From contig VIGQ01001136.1 of the NCBI GenBank assembly GCA_009663005.1, forward strand, positions 1-31,215: a DNA stretch of 31,215 bases, written 5' to 3'. Below, in pieces: positions 12,313 through 22,079 of the stretch. A program made the translations under genes and the position numbers. This DNA is from Actinidia chinensis. Its lineage: Eukaryota > Streptophyta > Magnoliopsida > Ericales > Actinidiaceae. The first letter of the stretch is position 1. The number at the start of each line of letters is the position of its first letter. Below the pieces are notes generated by a model. That model made no database searches. It was not told the DNA's origin and saw only the letters and a program-made list of their open reading frames with translations.

Positions 12313-13619
12313 ATTTTCTTATTTACAATCCACCGACCTGATCACGATACATGTGCGCTTTTCAAAATTGCAATTAGATCAAAAGTTATTGGCATAATAA
12401 AATTTCACACATTTTTTGGATTTGGCATTGAGACCCTTCATGAACCGGAGACGAGAGGGGAGACCGTGGGCGAAACAGAGAAGCTAGTGTGGTAGGGGTG
12501 CAGATGTGAGGTAGAGATCAAAATTCAAGTTGATGAAGCAAGCAACCCGGTTCCGCCCTTTCTAACTCCTATGCCAACCAACTCAATTTTCTCATGTAAA
12601 CTCCCTACGGCTGATCACGAAATACATGTAGCCTTTTCCAAATTTCAATAGATCAAAGTTATTGCAATAATAAAATTTCAGCATTTTTTGATATTTGGGC
12701 ATTGGAGACGGTCATGAACAGGGAAAAAATTTCTAACTCCTTTGCCAACCAAACTCAATTTTCTCATGTAAATCCACGCTGATCACGAATCCACATGTAG
12801 CACTTTTTCAAAATTTCATTAGATCAAAAGTTATTGCAATAAAAATGTCACAGTTTTGGTGGATGATTTGGAAGTGAATACTTCATGAACAGGGAAAAAA
12901 TTTCTAACTCCTATTCAACCACACCTAACTCAATTTTCTTATTTAACATCCGCGCTGATCACGATACATGTATTCGGCTTTTTCGTTTTCAAAATGTTCA
13001 ATTAGATAGAATCAAAAGTTCTTGGCAATAATAAAATTTAAAACATTTTTTGGATATTTGGCAGTGGAGACGTCATACAGGGAAAAAAATTTCGATTCCT
13101 ATTCCAGCCAAACTGAATTTTTTTGCTTATTTAAAATCCACGCTGATCACGATACATGTACCGCTTTTCAAAATTCAATTAGATTCACAAGTTTTTGCAA
13201 TAATAAATTCACATTTTGGGGGATATTTGCATTGGAGACGTCATGAACCGGGCAAAAATTTCTAACTCCTATGCCAACCAAACTCCAATTTTCTCATGTA
13301 AATCCGACGCTGATCACGAATACATGTAGCACTTTTCAAAATTTCAATTAGATCAAAAGTTAATTGCAATAAAAAAGTGTCACATTTTTTGGATTTTGGA
13401 AGGGGAGACGTCATGAAAAGGGAAAAATTTTCTAAAACTCCTATTCAAACCACACTCACTTTCTTATTTAAAATCCGACGCCTGATCAGCGAATCATGTA
13501 GCGCTTTTCAAAATTTTCAATTGATCAAAATTATTGCAATATAAAAATTTTAACATTTTTTTGGATATGTTGGCAGGGAGCCGTCATGAACAGGGAAAAA
13601 ATTTCTGATTCCTGTTCCA
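12313..13619 (+). repeat. Triplicated satellite sub-block, copy 2
   Basis: This stretch matches 1707-3013 and 22080-23386 and includes non-monomer island 1 at about 12447-12558. It is flanked on both sides by CACCG/CAGGG-type monomers (ATGAACACCG near 12275 and near 13764), to which its TTATTTAAAATCC / TCATGTAAATCC type does not belong. It therefore looks spliced into a different subfamily domain with the monomer register kept. It could be a mis-joined read or a recent insertion by unequal exchange. Confidence 0.92.
12447..12558 (+). other. Non-monomer island 1, second copy
   Basis: This is the second copy of the purine-rich island described at 1841-1952, with the same ends (GGAGACGAGAGG... 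and ...GGTTCCGCC) and the same flanking satellite sequence. Confidence 0.7.
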
Positions 13620-16350
13620 GCCAAACTCAATTTTTGATTGTAAATCCGACGCTGATCGGAAAGACCAGGTAGCGCTTTCAAAATTTCAATTGATCAAAAG
13701 TTGTGCAATAAGAATTTTCACCAGTTCTTGGATATTTTTGGGCAGGGGAGAAGGACGCATGAACACCGAAAAAATTTTCTAACCTATCAAAACCAAATCA
13801 ATTTTTCTTATGGAACGTCCGACGCAGATCACGATTACATGTAAGCTCTTTTAAAAATTTCAATTAGATCCCAAAGTTATTGCAATAAAACTGTTCACAT
13901 TTTGTGGATATTTGGCCGGGGAGGACGTACATGGAAACAGGGAAAAAATTTCTAACTCTATTCCACCAAACTCTATTTGATGGAAAGTCCGACCGTGATC
14001 GCGAATCACTGTAGCGCTTTTCAAAATTTCAATAAGATCAGAAGTTATTGCCAATATAAATGTTCACATTTGGATATTTGCAGGGGAGACGTCAATGAAC
14101 AGGGAAAAAATTTTTAACTCAGATTCCAACAAACTCTAGTTTTCTGATGTAAAATCCGACGCTGATGGGAGCGAAGACAGGAAGCGCTTTTCAAAATTTC
14201 ATATTAGATCAAAAGTTAGTGCAATAAGAAATTTTTCACATTTCTTGGATATTGGCAGGGGAGACGTCATGCACAGGACAACCGTTCTAACTCTATCAAA
14301 CCAAACTCAATTTATTATGTAAAGTCCGCGCTGATCACGAAACATGAGCTCTTTTAAAAATTTCAAGTAGATCAAGTTATTGCAATTAAAAAGTTTTCAC
14401 ATTTTTGGTATTAGCAGGGAGACGTCATGAACACGGGGGAAAAAATTTCTAACTCCTATTCACACTTAACCTATTTTTTATGTAAATTCCGACGCTGATC
14501 GCGAATACATGTAGCGCTTTTTCAAACTTTCAATTAGATCAAAAGTCTATTGCAATAAGCAAATTTTCACTTTCTGGATAGTTGGCAGGGGAGAGACAGG
14601 GGAGACGTCATATGAACACCGAAAAAAATTTTTAACTCTTTAATTCCACCAAACTCTATTTTTCTGCATGTAAAATCGACGTTGATCGAGATACATGTAG
14701 CGCCTTTTCTAAAATTTCACATTAGATCGAAAAAGTTTATTGTCAATCAAATTTTTCACATTTTTTGGAATTTGGCAGGGGAAACGTCCATTGAACAGGA
14801 GAAAAAATTTCTAAACTCCTATTCCAACCAAACTCGATTTTCTGATGTAAAAATTAGACGATGATTCGCGAATACATGTAGCGCTTTTCAACATTTCAAT
14901 TAGATCAAAAGTCGTTGCAATAAGAAATTTCACATTCTTGGAGATTGGCAGGGGAAGAACGTCATGAACCCGAAAATATTCGAACTCCTATTCAAAAACC
15001 AAAACTCAATTTTCTTATGTAAAGTCCGACGGCAGATCACGAGACTTGTAGAGCTTTTTAAAAATTCAATTAGATCAAAAGTTATTGCAATAAAATGTTC
15101 ACATTTTTTTGGTATTTCTTTTTGGCAGGGGAGAAGTCATGAACAGGGAAAAAAAGAAAAAAATTTCTAACTCATCTTGCCAACCAATCTATTTTCTGAG
15201 TGTAAAGTCCGACGCTTGTTCGCGAATTACAGGTAGCGCCTTTCAAAATTTCCAATAGATCAAAAGTGTATTGCCAATAAAAATGTTCCCATTTTTTGGA
15301 TATTTGCAGGGGAGACGTCAGTGAACAGCGGGAAAGAATTTTTAAAATCATGTTCCAACCAAACTCTATTTTCTGATATGTAAAATCCGCGCTGCTGGCG
15401 ATACCTGTAGCGCTTTCAAAATTTCATAGATTCAAAGTTAGGCAATAAGAACTTTTCACATGGCTTGGTATTTGGCAGGGGAGGACGTCATGAAACACCG
15501 AAAAAATTTCTACATCCTATTAAACCAAACTCAATTTGTCTTTATGTAAAGTCCGCCGCTGATTCACGAATACATGTAGATCTCTTAAAAATTTCCAATT
15601 AGATCAAAAGTTATGCAATAAAAATGTTACATTTTGGTATTTGGCGCGGGGGAGACGTCATTGAACAGGGAAAAAATTCTAACTCCTTATTCCAACCAAA
15701 CCTATTTTCTGAGGTAAAGTCCGACGCTTGATCGACGAATACATGTAGCGCTTTTCAAAATTTCCAATAGATCAAAAGTTATTGCAATAGACAATTTTCA
15801 CTTATTGGATATTTGGCAGGGGAGACGTCATGAACACCGAAAAAATTTCTAACTCTAGTCCGAATCAAACTCTATTTTTGATGTAAAATACGACGTTGAT
15901 CACGAATCCATGTAGCTCTTTAAACATTAAATTAGATCAAATTATTGCATAAAAATGTCACATTTTGGGATATTTGGCAGGGGAGACTGTCATGAAAGGG
16001 AAAAATTTTATAACTCCTTTTCAAACCAAACTCTATTTTGATTTGTAAAATCGACGCTGATGGGAAGACATGTAGCGCTTTTCAAATTTCAATTAGATCA
16101 AAAGTTAGTTGCAATAAAAGGTTTTCACATTTTTTTTGGGATTAAATTGGTAGGGGAGACCGGTTCATGGAAAAGGGAAAAAATTTCTAACTCCTATTCA
16201 ACCAACCAGTTTCTTATGTAAGGTACGACGCTGATCACGATATACAGGTGTGCAGTCTAATTAAACTTTCAATTAGATCAAACTGTTTATTGCAATAAAT
16301 AAGGTTTCACCATTTGGCTGATGCTATTTGGGCAGGGGGAGACGTCATGT
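13620..16350 (+). repeat. Satellite with mixed dimer and trimer higher-order units
   Basis: Monomers carrying the CACCG-type box (seen near 13764, 14279, 14617, 14967, 15496 and 15835) are separated by about 515, 338, 350, 529 and 339 bp, which is three, two, two, three and two monomers. CACCG units are linked to GCTCTTTTAAAAATTTC and AATAAAATGTTCAC. The units between them carry CTCTATTTTCTGATG, GATCGCG or GATGGGA, GTAGCGC, and AATAAGAAATTTTCAC with CTTGG. The linkage of several variants makes the pattern robust despite noise. Confidence 0.83.
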
Positions 16351-16600
16351 AACAGGGAAAATTTTTATCCTTATTCAAAACTTTCTCCGATCACTTACCC
16401 TATTTCCATACTCAAATCTCCCTACGTTTCAGTCTGCTTTACTGTGTAAATAGTTCCGCGTGTGATCGCCGGAAAATACATTGTAGTTCACCGCCCCCAC
16501 CTTCAAACAATTTCAATTAGATCAAAAGTTATTACTCGCCCCCCCACTCTACTTACTTACTTTTTTTCCCCCCCCCCCCAGATACCAGTTTTCACGTTTT
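16351..16600 (+). repeat. Degraded satellite stretch with pyrimidine-rich insert and C/T runs
   Basis: After ATGTAACAGGGAAAATTTTT, the expected CTAACTCC...TTTTCTGATGTAAAGTCC is replaced by about 75 bp of pyrimidine-rich sequence (CTTTCTCCGATCACTTACCC...GTCTGCTTTACTG). A second disturbed patch at 16539-16579 has a C7 run, CTCTACTTACTTAC, T8 and about C12 in place of GCAATAAAAA. Recognisable monomer pieces (CAATTTCAATTAGATCAAAAG and GGATATTTGGCAGGGGAGACG) stand between and after these patches. I see no foreign element. Confidence 0.75.
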
Positions 16601-18430
16601 GATGGATATTTGGCAGGGGAGACGTGCATGACACACCGCATAAAAATTTTCTAACTCCTATGTTCAACCAAACTCAATTTCTTATGTAAAGTCCGAGCTG
16701 ATCACCGGAATACATGTAGCTCTTTTAAAAATTTCACTTAGATAAAAGTTATGCAATAACCCACAAGTTTTTCACATTTTTTGGATATTTTGGGAAGGGG
16801 AGACGTATGAACAGGGAAAAAATTCTTCTAACTCCTATCCAACAAAACTCTATTTTCGATTTGTAAAGTCCGACGCTGATTCGGATACATTGGTAGCGCT
16901 TTTCAACAATTCTTCCCCCCCCTAATTAGAATCAAAGTATTGCAATAAGGAAATTTTCACTTTTCTGGATATTTGGCAGGGGAGGTACGTCATGAACACC
17001 CGAAAAAAGTTTCTAACTCTATTCAACCAAACTCTATTTTCTGATGTAAAGTCCGACGTGATCACGCATAAATGTAGTCCTTTTAAAAATTTCAATGAGA
17101 TCAAAAGTTTAATGCCAAATAAAAGTTCACAAATTGTTTTGGAATTTGGCCAGGGAGGACCGTCATGAACAGGGAAAAAAATTTCTAATTCCTATTCCAA
17201 CCAAACTTCTATTTTCTATGTAACGCCGACGCTGATCGCGAATACATGTAAGCGCTTTTCAAAATTTCAATTAGATCAAAAGTTATTGCACTAAAATGTT
17301 CACATTTTTTGGCATATTTGGCAGGGGAGACGTCATGAAACAGGGAAAAAATTTATAACTCCTATTCCAACCTAAACTCTATTTTTGAGGTACATCGACG
17401 CTGATCGCGATACATTGTTAGCGCCTGTTCTCGCGATTCACTCACATTCCTGTCACATTATCTAGATGCAATGACCCGCAATATGTGTTCAGTCACGTCT
17501 GTTTATTTGCAATAACAAGTTTTCTATTTGGGGATATATTTGGCAGGGGAGACGTCAGTGAACAGGGAAAATTTCTAACTCCTTTTCCAACCAAACTCTA
17601 TTTTTGATGTAAAATCCGAGTGATCACGAATACATGTGAGCTTTTTAAAATTCAATTAGATCAAAATGTTAGTGCGATAAAAAATTTTCACATGTTGGAT
17701 ATTTGGCAGGGTCAGGGGAGACGTCCTGAAACAGGGAAAAAATTTCTAAATCTATGCCAACCAAACTCTATTTTCTGATGTAGAAGTCCGAGCTGATCGC
17801 GAATACAGGTAGCGCTTTTCAAAATTCACTTAGATCAAAAGTTATTGCAATAGAAATTTTCACTTTTCTTGGATAATTGGCAGGGGAGGAGAGACGTCCT
17901 GAACACCGAAAAAATTGTTCTAAACTACTATTCCAACCAAACTCTACGTTTCTGCATGTAAAATCCGACGCTGATCGTCGAAATACCATTGTAGCGCTTT
18001 TCAAAAAAATGTCAATTAGATCAAAAAAAGTTATTGCAAATAAAATTTTTCACATTTTTTGGATATTGGGCAGGGAGACGTCATGACAGAGAAAAAATTT
18101 CTAACTCCGATCCCAACCAAACTCTATGTTTCTGATGACGTTAAAATCCGACTGCTGAATCGCGAATACAGTAGCGCTTTTCAAAATTTCATGAGATCAA
18201 AAGTTCGTGCCAATACGAAAATTTTCACATTTCTGGATAATTTGGCAGGGGAGACGCAGACCACCGAAAAATTTCTAACTCCTTTTCAAACCAAACTCAT
18301 TTGTCTTACGACGCAACAAACATCCAATCGGATCACGAATACATGTAGCGACATTTGTGCATCAAAATTTTCATTTAGATCAAAAGTTATTGCGCACTAA
18401 AAAAGATTGTTCGAAATCACATTTTTTTGG
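16601..18430 (+). repeat. Plus-strand CACCG/CAGGG-type monomers, with a disturbed unit at 17405-17515
   Basis: CACCG-type boxes occur near 16634, 16996, 17903 and 18262, with CAGGG-type units between. In the unit at 17405-17515, the TTTTCAAAATTTCAATTAGATCAAAAG portion is replaced by CTCGCGATTCACTCACATTCC...CAGTCACGTCTGTTT, then TTGCAATAACAAG resumes. The last units (18240-18430) show private changes such as ACGACGCAACAAACATCC. The right part of this segment, from about 17900, lies opposite the minus-strand arm of the palindrome centred near 19740, although box-level matches are weak there. Confidence 0.78.
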
Positions 18431-18899
18431 ATTTTGGCAGTGGGAATACGTCAATGAACACGGAAATTCTAACCTCGCATGGTCCAACCAACTTCATTTT
18501 TCTTAATGTAATCCGACGCTGGCACGAATACATGTAGCGTTTTTCAATTTCATTAGATCAAAAGTTATTGCAATAAAAAAATTCACATTTTTGGATATTG
18601 GCAGAGAGAACGTTCCCATGAACAAAAGGGAAAAACATTTGAACTCCTATTCCATCACAAAACCATTTTGCTTAGGTAAAATCTGACTCTGATAACGATT
18701 ACATTTGCGCTTTCCACCAAAATTTCTATTAATCAAAAGTTTTGCCATAAAAAATTTCACATTTTTTGTATATTTTGGCAAAGGGTGACTTCATTAACAG
18801 GGAACATTTCTAACCTCCTATTCAAACCAAAACTCAATTTTCTTATGTAAATCCACGCTGATCACGAATACATGTAGCACTTTTCAAAATTTCAATAGG

Positions 18900-19380
18900 A
18901 TCCAAAGTGTTAATTAGCAATAAAAAATATTCCCATTTTTGGATATTTGGCTCCTGAGTTGTCATGATTACCGGAAAAAATTTCCAACCCTTCCAACTAA
19001 TTTATTTTCTTATGTAAAATCTCGACTCTATAACGAAATGCCGTCTCGCTTTTTCAAAATTTCAATTAGATTAAAATTTATTGCAATCATAAAAATTTCA
19101 CATTTTGTTTCGATATTGTGGCTCTTGAGGTTTCATGAACAACCGAAAAGAGTTCTACCGTCCTATTTCAACCAAACGCAATTTTCCTTATGTAAAATGC
19201 CGACCCTACACGAATCCATTAGCCGCACGAGAAGGGAGAGAGGGGACACGAGGGGGAAGGGAAGAAACGCGAAAAGGGGGAGACTTTTCAGCACTTCATA
19301 TATCAAAGTTGATTTCAATAACAAAATTTCACATTTTGTGGATATTGCTCCTTGAAGTTGTGCATGACACCAACAAATTT
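18900..19380 (+). repeat. Three monomers with a CTCTTGAGG-type box in place of CAGGGGAGACG
   Basis: Near 18955, 19122 and 19350 the usual GGCAGGGGAGACGTCATG reads GGCTCCTGAGTTGTCATG, GGCTCTTGAGGTTTCATG and TGCTCCTTGAAGTTGTGCATG. The mirrored arm has CCTCAAGAGCC near 20147, 20328 and 20508. Because both arms agree, this variant is likely a true satellite subfamily and not a base-calling error. Two of the three also have ACCGGA/ACCGAA-like sequence after the box. Confidence 0.8.
19225..19280 (+). other. Non-monomer purine-rich insert (about 55 bp), present in one palindrome arm only
   Basis: Between CACGAATCCATTAGC and CTTTTCAGCACTTC, a run of G/A-rich sequence (CGAGAAGGGAGAGAGGGG ... GCGAAAAGGGGGAG) interrupts the unit. 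At the mirrored spot near 20225 the other arm reads GAAAAGACGCGACATGTATTCG with no insert. If both arms come from one molecule, the insert is a read artefact. Confidence 0.72.
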
Positions 19381-19690
19381 CCAACGCTCCTATTCCAATC
19401 AACATTCCAAATTTCGTATGTAAAATCCGACGCTGATCACGAATACATGTAGCCTTTTCACAATTCATTAGATCAAAAGTTATTGCAATAAAAAATTTTC
19501 ACATTTTTTGGGATTTTGGGGCAGGGGAGACCTTCATGCACACGGGAAAGACATTTCTAGTCCTATTCCAACCAAACTCTTTTTTTTGGTTATCGTAAAA
19601 TCTGACGTATGATCACGAATACATGTCGTGCTTTTCAAAATTTCACTCAGGAGTCAAAGTTTTGGCCCACATAATAATGATCACAACGAT

Positions 19691-19805
19691 GCAACAACCC
19701 CTCTCGCAAGCAACAACAGAGAACAAAAACAGAGGGGAGGGTCAAGCAGCAGACCGTGAGTGCGGAGAGTCCATGCAGATAAAAGAAGAGTATGATTATG
19801 TGACT
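19691..19805. other. Non-monomer island at the palindrome centre
   Basis: About 115 bp separate the plus-strand and minus-strand halves. The island is rich in CAA, GAA and GAG triplets (for example CTCTCGCAAGCAACAACAG, AGAGGGGAGGGTCAAGCAGC and GTGAGTGCGGAGAGTCC). Its left part loosely recalls the CTCTC-(AAC)n-(GGA)n-GAGAG layout of a PacBio hairpin adapter, but it is not a clean match and I cannot align it here. Its position at the exact symmetry point is the stronger argument. An unrecognised biological spacer in a real inverted repeat is the alternative. Confidence 0.7.
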
Positions 19806-21618
19806 ATTGGTGAATTATTATTGCAATCGTACCTTTATGACTCTAATTGACATTTTGAATAGCACTACATGTATTCGTGATTCAGCGTCAGATTTACATA
19901 GAAAAATGAGTTTTGTTTGGAATAGGACTTATGAAAGTGTTCCCTGTCATGACGTCTCCCCTGCCAAATATCCAAAATGTGAAATTTTTTTATTGCAATA
20001 CTTTTTGATCTAAGTGAGACAATTTTGAACATACGCTAACATCTGTATTCGGGTAGAGTCCTCGTCGGACTTTACTACATTACCGAAATTGATGTTGAGA
20101 TTGCGGAACTAAACGGAGTTGTGAAATCTTTGTTTCGGTGTTCAGGACACCCTCAAGAGCCAGACTTCCACAAAATGTGAATTTTTTTATTGCAAGAACT
20201 TTTGATCTACGGCTTGAAAGTTGATTGAAAAGACGCGACATGTATTCGTGATCATCCCAGGGCGGATTTTACCTAAGAAAATGACCGTTATTGGTTGAAT
20301 AGGAGTTAGAAATCTTCGGTGTTCTTGAAACCTCAAGAGCCAAATTCGAAAAAATGTGAAATTTTTATATTGGCACTAAATTTTCTCTATTGAAATTGTT
20401 TGCAAAAGCGCTATCTGTGCAATCGTTTCGAGAGTCGATTTTACATAAGAAATTAAATTTAGTTGAATAGGAGTTAGGAAATTTTTTCGTGTGGCGATGC
20501 CACCTCAAGAGCCAAATATCCAAATGGAAATTTTTTATTGCACATAACACTTTTTGATCTAATTGAAACCCTACTTGAGGAAAAAGTGTCTAAGCATGGG
20601 TATTACGTGCTCCGCGGTCGATCTCTTAGGCATAAGTAAAATTAGCTATTGTTTTGCATATGAGTTAGGAAATTTTCCCCTGTTCATGAAGTTCACCTGT
20701 TTGCCAAAAGACAAAAAATTGTGAAAATTTTTAATTTCAATAACTTTTTGAATCTAGAGACATTTTGGAACAGCGACTACATGTACTCGTATCAGCTGTC
20801 AGATGTTACATAAGCAAAATGAGTTTGTGTGAATGGAGCTTTCACAAATCGTATTCCCCGCGATTATTACCGCATCTCTTCCTGCCAAATATTCAAAACA
20901 TGTTGAATTTGGTTTTTACTTGCAATAACTTTTGATCTAATGAAATTTTGAAAACGCTTACATGTATTCGTGGGATCCGCGTCGGATTTTCCATAAGAAA
21001 AAGTTATTGGTTTTGGAAGGGAGTTAGAAATTTTTCCGGTTTCATAGACGCTCTCCACTGCACAATTCCACAACATGTGAGCTATTTTATCCTTTTTCAA
21101 TAACTTTGGATCACTAATTGAAAGTGCCTTAAAATGACGCTACATTTATTCGGTATACAGCTTTGGATTTATGCGTAAGAAAATGATTTTGACTTGGACA
21201 TAGGGATTTAGAAATGTTTTCCCTGTTTCTTGACGTCTCCACATTCCATAATATCCAAAATGTGAATTTTTTTATTGTCAATAACTGTGATCTAATTGAA
21301 TTTTGAAAAGCGCTACATGTATTCGTGATAAGGGCTTGCTTTTACATAAGACAATTGAAGCTTTGTTTAATAGGAGTTAGAAATTTGTTCCAGCTTTTTC
21401 AGACGTCCGCCCCTGCCAAAATACCACAAAATGTTAATTTTTTTATTGCATAACTTTTGAGTCTGAATTGAAATTTTTGAAAAGTGGCTAACACGTATTC
21501 GTGGATCAGCGTCATATTTTACCATAAGAAAATAAATTTGGTTGGAATAGAAGTTAGAAATTGTTTCTGTGGTTCATAGACGTCTCCACTGCCAAATATC
21601 CCAAAATGTGATATTTGT
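19806..21618 (-). repeat. Minus-strand satellite: right arm of the palindrome
   Basis: About ten monomers are inverted relative to the rest of the window, reading CATGTATTCGTGATCAGCGTCGG, GGAATAGGAGTTAGAAATTT, GACGTCTCCCCTGCC, ACATTTTG-like and TTGATCTAATTGAAATTTTG motifs. Box variants, in order from the centre, are GACGTCTCCCCTGCC (19950), ACCCTCAAGAGCC (20147), ACCTCAAGAGCC (20328), ACCTCAAGAGCC (20508), GAAGTTCACCTGTTTGCC (20695), GCATCTCTTCCTGCC (20877) and GACGCTCTCCACTGC (21052). These mirror the plus-strand arm. Units beyond about 21200 match the left arm less clearly. Confidence 0.88.
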
Positions 21619-21630
21619 TTATTGCAATAA
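21619..21630. other. Strand-switch junction inside the palindrome TTATTGCAATAA
   Basis: Minus-strand sequence (CCAAAATGTGATATTTG) enters the self-complementary 12-mer TTATTGCAATAA, and plus-strand sequence (TAAAATTTAACATTTTTTG) leaves it. Because the 12-mer is its own reverse complement, the monomer phase is kept across the flip. No spacer is present here, unlike the centre at 19691-19805. Confidence 0.85.
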
Positions 21631-21651
21631 TAAAATTTAACATTTTTTGAT
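21631..21651 (+). repeat. Short linker between the strand switch and the duplicated block
   Basis: These 21 bp (TAAAATTTAACATTTTTTG ...) are ordinary monomer sequence. They do not match the bases preceding the corresponding point in copy A (which has CAAATTTCACATTTTTTGG), so the duplication does not extend to the flip point. Confidence 0.7.
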
Positions 21652-22079
21652 ATTTGGCAGGGGAGACGTCATGAACAGGGAAAACATTTCTAACTCCTAT
21701 TTCCAAGGCCAAACTCAATTTTCTTATTTAAAATTCCCGACGCTGATCACGAATACATGTAGCGCTTTTTTCCCCAAAATTTCAATAAGATCAAAATTAT
21801 TGCAATAATAAAATTTTCATTCACAATTTTTGTTGGATATTTGGCAGGGGAAGACTCATGAACAGGAAAAAATTTTTCTAACTCCTATTCCATCCATCCA
21901 AACTCAATTTTCTTATTTAAAATCCGCCGCTGATCACGAATACATGTAGAGCGCTTTTCAAAATTTCAATTAATCAAAAGTTATTGCAATACTAAAATTT
22001 AACATTTTTTTGGATATTTGGCAGGGGAGACGGTCATGAACAGGGAAAAAATTTCTAACTCCTATTCCACCAAAACTCA

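Larger units (their letters stand above)
18431..19690 (+). repeat. Left (plus-strand) arm of a large satellite palindrome
   Basis: There are seven to eight monomers. Their box variants, read outward from 19690, are a CAGGGGAGACC type (19525), CCTTGAAGTTG (19350), CTCTTGAGGTTTC (19122), CTCCTGAGTTGTC (18955), AAAGGGTGACTTC (18785), AGAGAGAACG (18607) and CAGTGGGAATACG (18440). The minus-strand units at 19950-21060 show corresponding variants in the same outward order, and paired positions share a midpoint near 19740. Several other private variants match too, for example TTTTGCTTAGGTAAAATCTGAC here and its mirror near 20800. Confidence 0.82.

Noticed and set aside
18939..19355. Open frames of 138 and 105 codons (18939-19355 and 19135-19452) and a minus-strand one at 19163-19468
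   Set aside because: They are lengthened by the purine-rich insert at 19225-19280, which is missing from the mirrored arm. They are otherwise satellite sequence.
19623..19850. Possible small gene over the palindrome centre
   Set aside because: The 75-codon frame runs from satellite into the 115-bp island and back into inverted satellite. It shows no family resemblance and straddles a probable chimeric junction.
21600..21660. Transposon end or terminal inverted repeat at the second strand switch
   Set aside because: The sequence either side is ordinary monomer in phase, and the symmetry is fully explained by the TTATTGCAATAA palindrome already present in each unit.
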